Below are positions 45,394 through 56,181 of a stretch of DNA of 64,000 nt, one piece after another (within the stretch, counting starts at the first letter, position 1; every line of letters starts with the position of its first letter). Under the pieces are notes generated by a model that was not told the origin of the DNA, did not search any database, and saw nothing but the letters and a program-made list of their open reading frames with translations. A program made the position numbers and the translations under genes. Source of the stretch: Bacteroidota bacterium (GTDB lineage: Bacteria > Bacteroidota > Bacteroidia > Chitinophagales > Chitinophagaceae); contig CANGUG010000014.1 of assembly GCA_947457075.1 (NCBI GenBank), positions 1 through 64,000 on the forward strand, in the 5' to 3' direction.

Positions 45394-46953
45394 ATGTTTA
45401 CAACCGCTACATCCTATCAAAAAAAAGTTGGTTGGCTTATTGTTGTTGCATTGGTTGTAAAAATAATTTTATCCTTTTTTATTGAATTAGGCAACGACGA
45501 AGTGTATTACTACACTTATGCTATACAACCAGATTGGAATCATTTTGATCATCCAGGAATGGTGGGATGGATGATGCGTGTCACTAGTTTAAATTTATAT
45601 TGGGTCTCGGCCTTGTCAATGCGAATTGGCAGCATGATTTGTGCAGGACTTGCAACCTATTTTATTTTTAAGATTGGCGCAGTGATTAAGGACGAGTATG
45701 CGGGTTATATTGCTGCATGGTTATATACTATTTCCTTTTATACTTCCATTATTGCTGGCTTGTTTGTACTGCCAGATAGCCCACAATTACTTTTTTTCAC
45801 ATTGAGTATTTATTGGATGGTAAAACAGGTAAAAAACAACCATCACTTTACCACCAAGGATTGGATTATATTAGGTGTATTGATTGGCTTATCCACTTTG
45901 AGCAAAGTGCATGGCTTGTATTTATGGGCAGGGTTTGGCGCATTTATCTTGTTTCATCAAACCAAAACCTTACAACAAGCAGGCTTATATATTGGGGTAT
46001 TTATTTCAGTACTCTGTGTTTTGCCCATTGTTTATTGGAATGTTCAAAATGACTTTATCACCTATCAATTTCATTCAGAAAGGGTCATGCATACCGGCTT
46101 GCAATTGGATAGCTTTCTGCAACAAATAGTAGGGGAAATGATTTACCAAAATCCATTGGTGTACCTTTCTGTGATCATTGCATTTTTTAATTTTAAGCGA
46201 CTAAAATTAGCCTTTCAACAACAGCCTGCTATGTTAAAACTGTTGTTGTGGTTAAGCATCCCTTTAATTGCTACTTTTTGGATACTTTCTTTATTTAATT
46301 CAACCCTGCCGCATTGGACTGGTCCTGGTTTTATTGCTTTGTTTATTATTAGTGGTGTTTATTGGAGCACTTATACCCCAAAAGAAAAGGGGTTACCTAT
46401 AATTGTAAAATACGCATCCGGCTTATTGGCGATTTTGGTAACTGGAATTTTACTTTTTATTTATGTCTTTCCAAAGCAAATTGGATCAACCCAATCTGCA
46501 AATTTAGGTGAGTATAATCCAATCAATGATTTAACAGGGTGGGAGCGTTTTACAAAGGCATTTGAACAAATAGTAGAAAAGGATAAAGCAGCAGGCATTA
46601 TAAAGCCGAATGCGCCCATTATTGTACATAAATGGTTTCCTGCGGGTCATTTGTTATTTTACACGGCCAGGCCATTAAATATGGATGTGATTGCGGTGGG
46701 CAAGCTAGAGGACGTGCATAAATTTGCTTGGCTTAATGTTCAAACCAAAGGGTTATCATTGGGAGAGGATGCTTATTGTATTGTGCCTTCTAATTTACCC
46801 GTGGATCCCCAGCTATTATATGGCACCTATTTTAAAAAAATAGTAAAACCCGACACTATTGCCATGGTTACACAAGGGGTTACGCTCAGAAATTTTTATG
46901 TGTATCGACTTATCCATTGTAAGAAACTGCCTGAAGCCATCATTGCGAAATAA
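45394..46953 (+). CDS. GT39/ArnT-like membrane glycosyltransferase
   Basis: A 519-residue integral membrane protein with about 10-12 hydrophobic segments. The first luminal loop has the acidic pair of the GT-C fold in LGNDEVYYYTYAIQ, followed by HFDHPGMVGWMM, as in protein mannosyltransferase/ArnT relatives that use polyprenyl-phosphate sugars. A short C-terminal soluble region (about 390-519) follows. Acceptor and sugar are unknown. It converges on tamB with 7 bp between stops. The ATG at 45394 is chosen over a TTG 14 codons upstream. Confidence 0.85.
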   Translation: MFTTATSYQKKVGWLIVVALVVKIILSFFIELGNDEVYYYTYAIQPDWNHFDHPGMVGWMMRVTSLNLYWVSALSMRIGSMICAGLATYFIFKIGAVIKDEYAGYIAAWLYTISFYTSIIAGLFVLPDSPQLLFFTLSIYWMVKQVKNNHHFTTKDWIILGVLIGLSTLSKVHGLYLWAGFGAFILFHQTKTLQQAGLYIGVFISVLCVLPIVYWNVQNDFITYQFHSERVMHTGLQLDSFLQQIVGEMIYQNPLVYLSVIIAFFNFKRLKLAFQQQPAMLKLLLWLSIPLIATFWILSLFNSTLPHWTGPGFIALFIISGVYWSTYTPKEKGLPIIVKYASGLLAILVTGILLFIYVFPKQIGSTQSANLGEYNPINDLTGWERFTKAFEQIVEKDKAAGIIKPNAPIIVHKWFPAGHLLFYTARPLNMDVIAVGKLEDVHKFAWLNVQTKGLSLGEDAYCIVPSNLPVDPQLLYGTYFKKIVKPDTIAMVTQGVTLRNFYVYRLIHCKKLPEAIIAK

Positions 46954-46960
46954 TGGGCGC

Positions 46961-49900
46961 TTACCAAATAATTTCATCAAAGTCCTTTCGGTAAGAAATA
47001 CTCACACCCTGTCTGTTTCTTTTTCCAAGGGCACTTCCATTAATATCCAAGCTATTTCTATTAAAAACAATAGCCCTAAGCTTACGATCTTTTGAAATAA
47101 TAAATTCAATATTCAAGTCCGGTAGCCATTGCAAATCACTGTTTTGAATGGCACTTGTATTGCGGACATTAAAGTCAAGGTCACCACCAATGTTCACAAT
47201 AATTTTATCGTTGTAAAAACTACGGCCCAATTTTAAATTCACCCTGGTTCGGTCAATTTTATTTGCATTAATGGCGATACCTCCACCAGTAGGGTCTAAT
47301 AAATTCCCACTATTATATACCGACGAGCCAATATCAAAGCGAAGGCTTTTGTCTCCAGTAGCTTTGTTTAAAATATTGGTAATTGACTTGTTCACCTCTT
47401 TGGTAACCAATTGAGAAATGGTATTAATACCTATGGCAGTTACTGTATAGGCACTATTATTATTGCTATTGTTAAAACCAACAGGGGCAAAGGAATTAAA
47501 TACAATTAAGAAAGACACTTGTTTCAAAATTTCATTGTCATCGCGTTCCAATCGAGTGATAAACTGTGAAAATTCATTGTCAGAACTAATTGGATTTCCT
47601 TGTGGGAAGGCGAGTGAGAATTTAATTTCCGGTTGCGATAATTTATTTCTTAATGCGGCTATCACATATACACTACCTCTATATCCCTTTACTGCATTGC
47701 TAAAATTAGCCGAACCAATTAATTCGTTTAAACTTACTCTTTCGGCAGTATATCTTGCGTCTATATGGATTACTGCTTCATTAGGATTGCCAGCCCATTC
47801 AATAAAATTACCTGCTTCAGGAATTAATTCAAATGGCTTTTTAATAAACGACTGGAAGTTAAAATCATAGTTTCCAGATTCAATATTAAATTTACCTCTA
47901 ATGCTTAAAGGCTCGATATTACCAGCCTTAATTTTAATACGACCATTGCCAACCCCTTTGATGACCTCACCAGTAAGTTCGTCCATGATCACATCAATCT
48001 GGGTTTTATTGTTGGCGGTAACTTCAAGATCAACCAATAAATTATAGGTAGGTATGTCTGCACTTTTAATTGCAGCCTTACCATATTTTTTGAATACAAT
48101 AAAATCAGATTTCCCACTTTCTTTACTTGTGGTATTGGGTAAATAAATATGTGAACTATCATTTACATCGGCACTCATGGACATTTTAATGTTTTCCTCA
48201 ACCCCTTTTATGGTCATGGAGGCTTTACCTACTGCTTTTCCATAAAAACTAGCGTTGTCTAAAACAGAAGTATTGAGCAATTCTATTTTTGGACTAGACA
48301 CTTCAATGTCATATTCAAGATGCTTGAATCCTTGGTTTAATATCTTTCCTTTAAAATTGGCTTTTCTATTTAAGCCATCGCTCACGGTTAAATTTCCAAA
48401 GTCAATTCCTTCATTGGTAAACTGTATTGTTCCACCATTGTCTATTTTATATTTTACTTTGGTATAATCCACTACAAAGGAAGCGTCTTCTAAACTTGCG
48501 GCACCTAATAAGTAGGGGTTTTCAATTCTGCCACCAAAATGAATACTACCATTGGCCCTTCCGTCTAAATGAGTGAGTACACTGCCAATAAATTGTTGAA
48601 TTAAGCTAAATTTAGAGTGATTCAGGACAAGCGTAGCATCCAAAGGATTTACACTGTCCTTGAGATTATAAGTGCCATTGGCTGTTAAATTGTATTCGGT
48701 ATTTGGGAAGGATAAATCAAAAGGGACAATGCCTTTGGAGTGGAGGTAGGAGGTTTTGATATTGGCTAAACCAACAGAATCATTATTGAAAGTAAATTGT
48801 GCCAATTGTAAGTTGGCCTTTACGTCAAAATCAGTTAAAATATTGGTTATTTGAACTTTACCGTTGGTAATTCCTTCAAGACGAGGATAGGGGAATAGTA
48901 ATTTAGTAAAGTCACCTAAAATAACATTTTTAACTTCCAGTTGAAACCCATTTTTTTGGTTTTGAGCACTGGTCATCACCATTTCTTGGATACCTTGTGT
49001 AAGTCGTAAATTGGTAGCACTAGTATTGCTTTCTCTGATGCTTAATGTTCCTTTTTGTTCAATGTCCCATCTTTTATGATTTAATATAAAATAGGAGGGT
49101 TTCCAGTTAATAGAAAGGCCATCATTGTAGGTTTGAATAGTACCTTTTAATTCGGCCCTTTGAATGGCGGATTCACTATCTGCTTCAAAATTAAACTGAG
49201 AAATGTCTTTGCTCGTATTAATTCTTAAAGCGGTTTTTTGAAAGTTTAAGCTATCCGTTAAATTAAACTGATTGGCGGTAATGGCTAAATATAAGGAGTC
49301 AATATTGCCTTTTCCTGCGATAAGCCCATCTTTAATGGCATAGTTGGCCCAATTGTATTTAAAACTAGCAAATGGAATTTTTCCATTCAATACTATACTT
49401 TGTTTATCGGTATTAATATCACCACTAATGCCAATATTATTGAAACCAGCTATGTCCTTATTGAATAATCTTATGTAGGGTTCTAAGTAGTTGGTATTAA
49501 TGTCAATGGCAAATTGCTGATTGGCAGGGGTGTTTTTGGGAGCAGGGATATAGGTTGGGAAATAGCGCTGCATAAAATATTGAACACTCTCTGGCAAACG
49601 TAATATGTTAAACTTGCCTACAATATTTGCCTGAAGATCGTCGCTACTAATTTTTATTTTTTTAATTCCATTGGTTATGGAAGACTCCAGCTTAAGGGAA
49701 TCAAAACTTACAGCAGCTTCAGTTCCTTTTAATTTTCCATTAAAAAATTTAGCAAATCCTATAAAGTTATCTATGTTACTACCATCAAAGTTAATGTCCA
49801 ATAGTCCGGTTAATTGAATTTCATTGTTTGAAAAATTCAATTGTTTCAAATTAGCATTTACTAAGTCACCTACTGCATTAAATTTAGGTATTTGATTTTT

Positions 49901-51667
49901 GATATCTAATTCTACATTGCTGATAAAATTGATATTAGGATCTTTTATACGAAGGGTTCCATTAAAGTACCCTTTTTGTAATAATCCTTTGGTACTGATA
50001 TTGGAATATTTGTAGTTGTAAAAATCAATGGAGTCGATATTGCCCTCAATATTTGTTTTGATTTTATCAATTTTAAATGAGGACCCTGCAATTTTGCCTT
50101 TAAAATTAACCAACCCTAATGTGTTAATATTTAGCAGCTTCCCAATATTAAAACGATAGGTGTTGATCATGCCGTCGTAGCTAGGCTCATTATTTTCTGG
50201 GAATTTCAATCTAATTTTTGTTTCAGCTAGCCCAATTTTTGTACTCACTGTTCCTTTGGTGACAAAGTCATATAGGGTACCATTAAAATCGCCATTGAAT
50301 CGTAGTTCTCCCATGGCTTCAAAGGGGAACTCTTTAATATTTTTTAAGTCTGGGATCCAAGTGGCAAGGTCGGTATAGTTTGTTTTTGTTTTTGCTCCGG
50401 TAAAATTAATTTGAGCATTACGCATATCTGGTATGCCTTTCATGGACAATAACCCACTTACAAATGAGTTGTTGTATTGTGCAGTCAATTCCTTTGCTTC
50501 AAAATTTTCAACCGTGCCTTCAAATCGGCAACTTAAATTAATTTTTTGATGAAAATTATTTAAGGTGGGGGTGAAGTAGGCAATATCATCCATATATACA
50601 ACCGATTCCTTCAGGTAAGATTTCATCACCACTTTGCTAATATAATTGCTGAAGTCGGAACCCATATTATTGTATTCCATAGCAAAGTAGGGGCCTAAAC
50701 TACTTTTATTTGTTTTTAAGCTTAACTCATCAAACTCCATTATTTTAGGAGTCATCTTAAACTTTGTAGTTAATTTTTTTATTTCAAAACCGGAACGTTC
50801 TTTTACTTGTAATGATTTAACCTGCGCGCGCACCGTATCTCGTAGAAATACGATTTGGTGGATTGTTGCATTGATATTTTGCATTCTAATATGATCCCCA
50901 TCAAAATACGATAATGGTTTATTGTTATTTTGCTCAATCCAGTACTTACCATTAAGCACTTCTAATTCGTTTAATACAAGATTTAATTGATTCCCTTCCT
51001 GATTTCCTTTAGTTGCAATTTCATTATTTTGAACCTGTCCTAATTTTGGATTAAAGGCCTTAATGCTTTTAGTATAATAGAATGGTTTGTTTAATTTAAC
51101 CTGTTCAAGTTTTATGGTTGATTCCTTAATGGATTTGATGTTCACTAAAATATTATCGGCATTGAGCTCGGCATATTGTCCATTCCATTGGTCATTTTGC
51201 ACCAAGTGTATATTGGAAATATCCAATTTTTTTAAATCAATTTTGCTGTTTGATTTAGTGCCAGTGGTATCTTTATTTAAGTAGTCCACAATGAACTGAT
51301 AATTCCATCTTTCTTTTGTACGATTAAGGTAAACGATGGTTTTATTTAATCCAATGAACTTAATGGTGGGATCGTTGTCTGAAAAAAGTAAATCGCTAAT
51401 GCGTAATTTGATGGATTTTGAAAACAGAAGGGTATCTTTTTTTTCATCCCGAATAAGTACATTTTCAATATCCAATTTATCAAATAAGGAGAAACCAACT
51501 TTGCCTACGCTTACTTCAGTTCCGATGCTATTGGTGATGCGTTTAGCAACAAAATGCCCTATGCTATTTTGTACTGCTGGTACCAATAACAAAACATAAC
51601 ATAAAAGGAATAGTCCAATGATGCTAGCAATGAGTATTCTTAGTAATAAAAACTTCTTTTTAAACAA
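46961..51667 (-). CDS. tamB: TamB-like translocation/assembly module protein (AsmA/DUF490 family)
   Basis: A 1568-residue protein anchored by one N-terminal membrane segment (residues 6-29). The middle is a very long run of short beta strands with G/N-rich turns, expected to fold as a hollow bridge across the periplasm. The C-terminal 400 residues carry the DUF490/TamB domain, ending in a strand-rich segment (VNIGGDLDFNVRN...). TamB-like proteins help insert outer-membrane proteins or move phospholipids between membranes. No tamA/bamA-like partner is adjacent. Confidence 0.9.
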   Translation of the reverse strand: MFKKKFLLLRILIASIIGLFLLCYVLLLVPAVQNSIGHFVAKRITNSIGTEVSVGKVGFSLFDKLDIENVLIRDEKKDTLLFSKSIKLRISDLLFSDNDPTIKFIGLNKTIVYLNRTKERWNYQFIVDYLNKDTTGTKSNSKIDLKKLDISNIHLVQNDQWNGQYAELNADNILVNIKSIKESTIKLEQVKLNKPFYYTKSIKAFNPKLGQVQNNEIATKGNQEGNQLNLVLNELEVLNGKYWIEQNNNKPLSYFDGDHIRMQNINATIHQIVFLRDTVRAQVKSLQVKERSGFEIKKLTTKFKMTPKIMEFDELSLKTNKSSLGPYFAMEYNNMGSDFSNYISKVVMKSYLKESVVYMDDIAYFTPTLNNFHQKINLSCRFEGTVENFEAKELTAQYNNSFVSGLLSMKGIPDMRNAQINFTGAKTKTNYTDLATWIPDLKNIKEFPFEAMGELRFNGDFNGTLYDFVTKGTVSTKIGLAETKIRLKFPENNEPSYDGMINTYRFNIGKLLNINTLGLVNFKGKIAGSSFKIDKIKTNIEGNIDSIDFYNYKYSNISTKGLLQKGYFNGTLRIKDPNINFISNVELDIKNQIPKFNAVGDLVNANLKQLNFSNNEIQLTGLLDINFDGSNIDNFIGFAKFFNGKLKGTEAAVSFDSLKLESSITNGIKKIKISSDDLQANIVGKFNILRLPESVQYFMQRYFPTYIPAPKNTPANQQFAIDINTNYLEPYIRLFNKDIAGFNNIGISGDINTDKQSIVLNGKIPFASFKYNWANYAIKDGLIAGKGNIDSLYLAITANQFNLTDSLNFQKTALRINTSKDISQFNFEADSESAIQRAELKGTIQTYNDGLSINWKPSYFILNHKRWDIEQKGTLSIRESNTSATNLRLTQGIQEMVMTSAQNQKNGFQLEVKNVILGDFTKLLFPYPRLEGITNGKVQITNILTDFDVKANLQLAQFTFNNDSVGLANIKTSYLHSKGIVPFDLSFPNTEYNLTANGTYNLKDSVNPLDATLVLNHSKFSLIQQFIGSVLTHLDGRANGSIHFGGRIENPYLLGAASLEDASFVVDYTKVKYKIDNGGTIQFTNEGIDFGNLTVSDGLNRKANFKGKILNQGFKHLEYDIEVSSPKIELLNTSVLDNASFYGKAVGKASMTIKGVEENIKMSMSADVNDSSHIYLPNTTSKESGKSDFIVFKKYGKAAIKSADIPTYNLLVDLEVTANNKTQIDVIMDELTGEVIKGVGNGRIKIKAGNIEPLSIRGKFNIESGNYDFNFQSFIKKPFELIPEAGNFIEWAGNPNEAVIHIDARYTAERVSLNELIGSANFSNAVKGYRGSVYVIAALRNKLSQPEIKFSLAFPQGNPISSDNEFSQFITRLERDDNEILKQVSFLIVFNSFAPVGFNNSNNNSAYTVTAIGINTISQLVTKEVNKSITNILNKATGDKSLRFDIGSSVYNSGNLLDPTGGGIAINANKIDRTRVNLKLGRSFYNDKIIVNIGGDLDFNVRNTSAIQNSDLQWLPDLNIEFIISKDRKLRAIVFNRNSLDINGSALGKRNRQGVSISYRKDFDEIIW

Positions 51668-51676
51668 GAAAATTGG

Positions 51677-51696
51677 TTTTTGTAAAAATACAAAAA
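51677..51696. promoter_or_regulatory. short palindrome upstream of tamB
   Basis: TTTTTGTA-AAAA-TACAAAAA is an 8-bp perfect inverted repeat 9 bases upstream of the tamB start codon. It may be an operator or only AT-rich chance. Confidence 0.25.
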
Positions 51697-51749
51697 TGCG
51701 CTTGAAACCACCTTATAAAATTGGCTTATAATTGCTTGAAAATCAAATG

Positions 51750-53486
51750 TTAAAATCCAGCAACACTATCGTCGCCGCGTTTATCTCCTGCAGCCACTCT
51801 TTTGCCCTCTTTTGTAATTTGAATTCCATCCATTCTACCAAACCTGCCTCTTTTAGTAATTGTGTAGCCCATTGCTTTTAAGGCATTGATAGTGGCTTCA
51901 GGGAAGTCTGATTCCACGCCAACTACATCTGGGATCCATTGATGATGAAATCTTGAACCATCAATCGCAGCTTTTAAGCTCATTTTATGGTCAATGATAT
52001 TCACTAAACCTTCATATACTTGATTGGGGATAGTGGTGCCACCGGGCGTGCCGATACTGATATAAGGTTTGTCATTTACAGTCACAAGGGTGGGAGTCAT
52101 GGAGCTTAACATTCTTTTACCGGGTTCGATGGCATTGGCTTCTCCGCCAATAGCACCGTACATATTGGGTACACCTGGTTTAACACTAAAGTCATCCATT
52201 TCATTATTTAATAAAAAACCAGCGCCCGCTACAATGGTTTTATTGCCATAAGTATCGTTTAAAGTAGTGGTAATGGCCACCATATTGCCTTCCCCATCAA
52301 TTACACTAAAGTGGGTGGTTTGCTCACTTTCATGTGTTTGACCTGCTTGAACCGATGTGCTATTCCCCGCAACTCCTGGTTGATAGTCTTTCATTCTGGC
52401 TGTAGTGTATTCGTCGCTAATTAGCGTGGAAGTGGGTACTTTCCAAAAATCAGGATCACCCATATGTGCTGCTCTGTCCGCATAAGCCCTTCTTTGTGCT
52501 TCAATCATTAAACTCACAGAAGCTTCTGTGTTATAGCCCATTTTTTCAATATTATAAGGGGCAATCATTTTCATCATTTGAGCAATTAAAATGCCGCCAC
52601 TTGAAGGGGGCGCAAAGCTAATGATATGGTGTCCTTTGTAATCGAATTCTATTGGTTTTCTAAATTTTGGTTTATAATTTTTCAGGTCTTTTTTGGTAAT
52701 AATTCCTCCACTATGCTTCATTTCGGCAACAATCATATCGGCGGTAGGACCTTCGTAAAAACCAGCCAACCCTTTTTCTTGAATACGCTTTAAGGTAGCG
52801 GCAAGATCAGGTTGAAATAAAGTGTCTCCCGCTTTCCACTCTCTTGAAGTAAATGCACAAGGAGCTGAACTATTTTTTAAGAAATTATTTCTTTCATTGT
52901 TTAATCCACGTGCTTCTTTTTCGGTAATGACAAATCCAAATTCAGCCAATTCAATCGCTGGTTCAATTAGTTCAGCCAAGGTTTTTTTGGCGTACGCAAG
53001 TGTGCTAATCATTCCTGCAACACTACCTGGAATGCCTGATGCCAAAGCGCCATCTCTTGATTTAGCCACTATTGCCTCTCCTTTATCATCTAAATACATA
53101 TCTCTATTGGCATTTTTGGGAGCTGCTTCTCGATAATCAAGTCCAATTAATTCTCCATTGGCTTTTCTTGCCAACATAAATCCACCACCGCCAATATTGC
53201 CTGCACCTGGAAATACCACGGCCAAGCTAAATTGAGTTGCAATGGCTGCATCAAATGCATTGCCTCCGTCCTGCATCATGGCTGCACCCACCATACTTGC
53301 AAGGGGATGAGCCGAGCTTACCGCTGCATGTTCGAAGGCCTTTTCTTTAATCACTTCATATTGATAGGGATTAATGGCAGTATGTGTTTTGAAAAAAGGC
53401 TGTGCTTTTAATGAATTACTAACAAGTAGTATTATTAAACCAAAAATGGCTTTGCGCGCACTTGAATTTGCAGCTAATTGAATCAT
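51750..53486 (-). CDS. ggt: gamma-glutamyltranspeptidase
   Basis: A 578-residue periplasmic Ntn-hydrolase that cleaves gamma-glutamyl bonds, for example in glutathione. A hydrophobic signal segment spans about residues 12-28. The proenzyme is cut before the Thr at about residue 390 in EQTTHFSVIDGEG, which then acts as nucleophile. The oxyanion and Gly-rich stretches (GNIGGGGFML near residue 97; SSMTPTLV and GTPGGTTIPNQV in the small subunit) are intact. It lies 82 bp upstream of tamB on the same strand. Confidence 0.95.
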   Translation of the reverse strand: MIQLAANSSARKAIFGLIILLVSNSLKAQPFFKTHTAINPYQYEVIKEKAFEHAAVSSAHPLASMVGAAMMQDGGNAFDAAIATQFSLAVVFPGAGNIGGGGFMLARKANGELIGLDYREAAPKNANRDMYLDDKGEAIVAKSRDGALASGIPGSVAGMISTLAYAKKTLAELIEPAIELAEFGFVITEKEARGLNNERNNFLKNSSAPCAFTSREWKAGDTLFQPDLAATLKRIQEKGLAGFYEGPTADMIVAEMKHSGGIITKKDLKNYKPKFRKPIEFDYKGHHIISFAPPSSGGILIAQMMKMIAPYNIEKMGYNTEASVSLMIEAQRRAYADRAAHMGDPDFWKVPTSTLISDEYTTARMKDYQPGVAGNSTSVQAGQTHESEQTTHFSVIDGEGNMVAITTTLNDTYGNKTIVAGAGFLLNNEMDDFSVKPGVPNMYGAIGGEANAIEPGKRMLSSMTPTLVTVNDKPYISIGTPGGTTIPNQVYEGLVNIIDHKMSLKAAIDGSRFHHQWIPDVVGVESDFPEATINALKAMGYTITKRGRFGRMDGIQITKEGKRVAAGDKRGDDSVAGF

Positions 53487-53642
53487 AGGAATAAATTGAA
53501 ACAGTAAATTACTTAATTATTTAGTATTCAACAAAATAGGGAATACTACTGTGTAAAACTATAGGAATCAATCTTTTAATAAAGGCTAAAATATGCTTAT
53601 TTTTAGGACCTTAATCTGCTATTCATTTTAAAAAACAACGAT

Positions 53643-56138
53643 ATGCAAAATAGAATTATGAAGTCAGGGGTATTTGTATTAATGCTCTTAAGTAGCACTT
53701 TTTTACTGCAGGCGCAAAATGTGCCAAGTCCAGCAAGTTTTTTAGGCTACACAGTGGGCACTAAATTTACAAGACATCATCAAATCGTAGCTTATTTTAA
53801 CACGATTGCACAAGCGAAACCAGATATGGTAAAAATAATGTCCTATGGAAAAACCAATGAAGGACGTGATTTGCTTGTTGCTGCTATTGGTTTGCCAGAA
53901 AATATGGCAAAGTTAGAAGAAATCAGAAAACACAATAACGGATTAATTGATGGTTCCGTTACCGATTTAAATCAGCCTACAATTGTTTGGTTAAGTTATA
54001 ATGTGCATGGAAATGAACCTTCCTCCTCTGAAGCAGCTTTGTTAACCTTATTTGCTTTAGTAGATCCAGCGAATACAAAAACAAAAGAGTGGTTAAAAAA
54101 TACCATTGTGATGATTGATCCTTGTATTAATCCTGATGGTCGTGACCGCTATGTGAATTGGTATAATAATGCTGTAGGGGTTAATTATAATGCGGACCCT
54201 AATGCCAGAGAACATATGGAACCTTGGCCTGCAGGAAGAAGCAATCACTATAATTTTGATTTAAATAGAGATTGGGCTTGGCAAACACAAACTGAAACAA
54301 AACAAAGAATTCCATTATACCAACAATGGTATCCACAAGTACATGTTGATTTTCATGAACAAGGGTATAATCAACCTTATTATTTTGCACCGGCAGCCGA
54401 GCCATTGCATGATGTATTAACGCCATGGCAAAAAGATTTTCAAGTGCAAATAGGCAAGAACCATGCAAAATATTTTGATCAAAATAATTGGTTGTTTTTT
54501 ACTAAAGAAAGATTCGATTTATTGTATCCTTCCTATGGCGACACTTATCCAATGTACAATGGGGCAATTGGTATGACTTATGAGCAAGGAGGCATTGGTG
54601 CAGGCTTAGGGGTGCAAAATAAGGACGAGGATACATTAACCTTAGTAGCTAGAGCAACACATCATTTTACAACTAGTTTATCTACCATTGAAATTAGTGC
54701 TGCGAACAAAGAAAATTTATTGAAAGAATTTAAAAAGTATTATGACAATAGCCGTTTAGGAACAGCATCCACTTATAAGACTTTTGTAATGACTGCTAAA
54801 AATGCCCATTCATTAGCCGCATTGGCTTCTTTATTAAAGAAAAATAATATCCAGTACGGAACAGTGAACACTGCTTTCAAGGGCTATGATTACAATACTA
54901 AAAAGGAAGGAAACTTTGTAAATGAAGGATATACCTTGGCTGTGAATGTAGCGCAGGCGCATGGTGTATTGGCGCGTGTATTGTTAGAGCCAATTACACA
55001 AGTGAATGATTCCAATACTTATGATATCACTGCTTGGTCATTGCCTTATGTTTATGGCGTTCATGGTTATGCGTCAAAAGAAGCATTAGCCATTACCCCT
55101 GGTTTTGATGTGAAATCAAACGCCTCGGCACCTGCACAATATGGTTACTTGATACCATATCATTCATTTGCTTCATCAAAAGTATTGGCCGCAATTTTGA
55201 ATAAAAATATAAAAGTAAGGTATGCCGAAAAACCATTTACGGCTGGAGGTAAACAATATGAAGCAGGTACATTAATTGTATTAAAAACAAGCAACGGCGA
55301 TCATTGGGCTGCTGATACGAAAGCAATTTGCGATGCTGCCAATATTGAAGCCATTCCAGTTACGTCAGGTTGGGCGGAGAAAGGAGCTGACTTTGGCTCA
55401 CCCGATGTGAAAACAATTACGCATGCGCCAAAAGTTGCTTTACTAACTGGTGAAAACGTTTCAGCATTAGCGGCCGGTGAAGTGTGGAGCTTTTTTGATC
55501 AACAATTACAATACCCAATTACGCAATTGAATTATTCCTTTTTAAATAGAATAGATATTTCAAAGTATGATGTAATTATCATGCCTGAGGGAGGGTATAA
55601 GGATATCAATAGCAAGTATATGTCCGAAAAGTTACAAGCATTTGTCAAAAAAGGGGGTGTGTTAATTGCATTTGAATCTGCTGCAGCACAATTAGCAAGT
55701 AATGCAGATTGGGGAGTGAAGCAAAAAGAATTACCTAAATCAGAAAAAGCCGACATCAATAAAGTAGCTAAGTATGGTGATGCGGTGACGGATTATTTGC
55801 GTAGTTCAATACCAGGGGCTATTTATAAAGTATATATGGATGATACGCATCCTATTGGATATGGTACCGGGGGTATTTACTATGATTTGAAACAAGACAT
55901 GGTTACCTACGAAGCTTCCAATGATTATTGGAATGCAGGGGTGATTAAAAAAGACAGTTATGTGGCAGGCTTTGCCGGTGTTAAAGCTAAAGAGGCTTTA
56001 CAGGAAGGCGTTGTGATTGGCGTGAAAGAAATGGGGAATGGTAAATTTATTTTCTTAGCAGATGATCCTATTTTTAGAAATTTCTGGGAAAATGGAAAGC
56101 TTGTTTTATCGAATGCTGTTTTTTTTAATGGGAAATAA
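53643..56138 (+). CDS. secreted M14-family zinc metallopeptidase with C-terminal GATase-like domain
   Basis: An 831-residue protein with a signal peptide ending LLQAQ (about residue 25). The zinc site is seen as H122-x-x-E125 in NVHGNEPSSSEA and the His in VDFHEQG (about 238); a Glu in MTYEQGGIG could be the catalytic base. A middle domain (about 370-570) and a C-terminal class I glutamine-amidotransferase-like domain (DVIIMPEGGYKD, then LQAFVKKGGVLIAFES, about 635-690) follow. M14 enzymes remove or cleave amino acids from peptides, including cell-wall stems; the substrate is not known. The PIG-L gene follows after 43 bp. Confidence 0.88.
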   Translation: MQNRIMKSGVFVLMLLSSTFLLQAQNVPSPASFLGYTVGTKFTRHHQIVAYFNTIAQAKPDMVKIMSYGKTNEGRDLLVAAIGLPENMAKLEEIRKHNNGLIDGSVTDLNQPTIVWLSYNVHGNEPSSSEAALLTLFALVDPANTKTKEWLKNTIVMIDPCINPDGRDRYVNWYNNAVGVNYNADPNAREHMEPWPAGRSNHYNFDLNRDWAWQTQTETKQRIPLYQQWYPQVHVDFHEQGYNQPYYFAPAAEPLHDVLTPWQKDFQVQIGKNHAKYFDQNNWLFFTKERFDLLYPSYGDTYPMYNGAIGMTYEQGGIGAGLGVQNKDEDTLTLVARATHHFTTSLSTIEISAANKENLLKEFKKYYDNSRLGTASTYKTFVMTAKNAHSLAALASLLKKNNIQYGTVNTAFKGYDYNTKKEGNFVNEGYTLAVNVAQAHGVLARVLLEPITQVNDSNTYDITAWSLPYVYGVHGYASKEALAITPGFDVKSNASAPAQYGYLIPYHSFASSKVLAAILNKNIKVRYAEKPFTAGGKQYEAGTLIVLKTSNGDHWAADTKAICDAANIEAIPVTSGWAEKGADFGSPDVKTITHAPKVALLTGENVSALAAGEVWSFFDQQLQYPITQLNYSFLNRIDISKYDVIIMPEGGYKDINSKYMSEKLQAFVKKGGVLIAFESAAAQLASNADWGVKQKELPKSEKADINKVAKYGDAVTDYLRSSIPGAIYKVYMDDTHPIGYGTGGIYYDLKQDMVTYEASNDYWNAGVIKKDSYVAGFAGVKAKEALQEGVVIGVKEMGNGKFIFLADDPIFRNFWENGKLVLSNAVFFNGK

Positions 56139-56181
56139 GTAAAGAAAACTAATTGGGGCAATGTTAATTTATGGATAAGGT

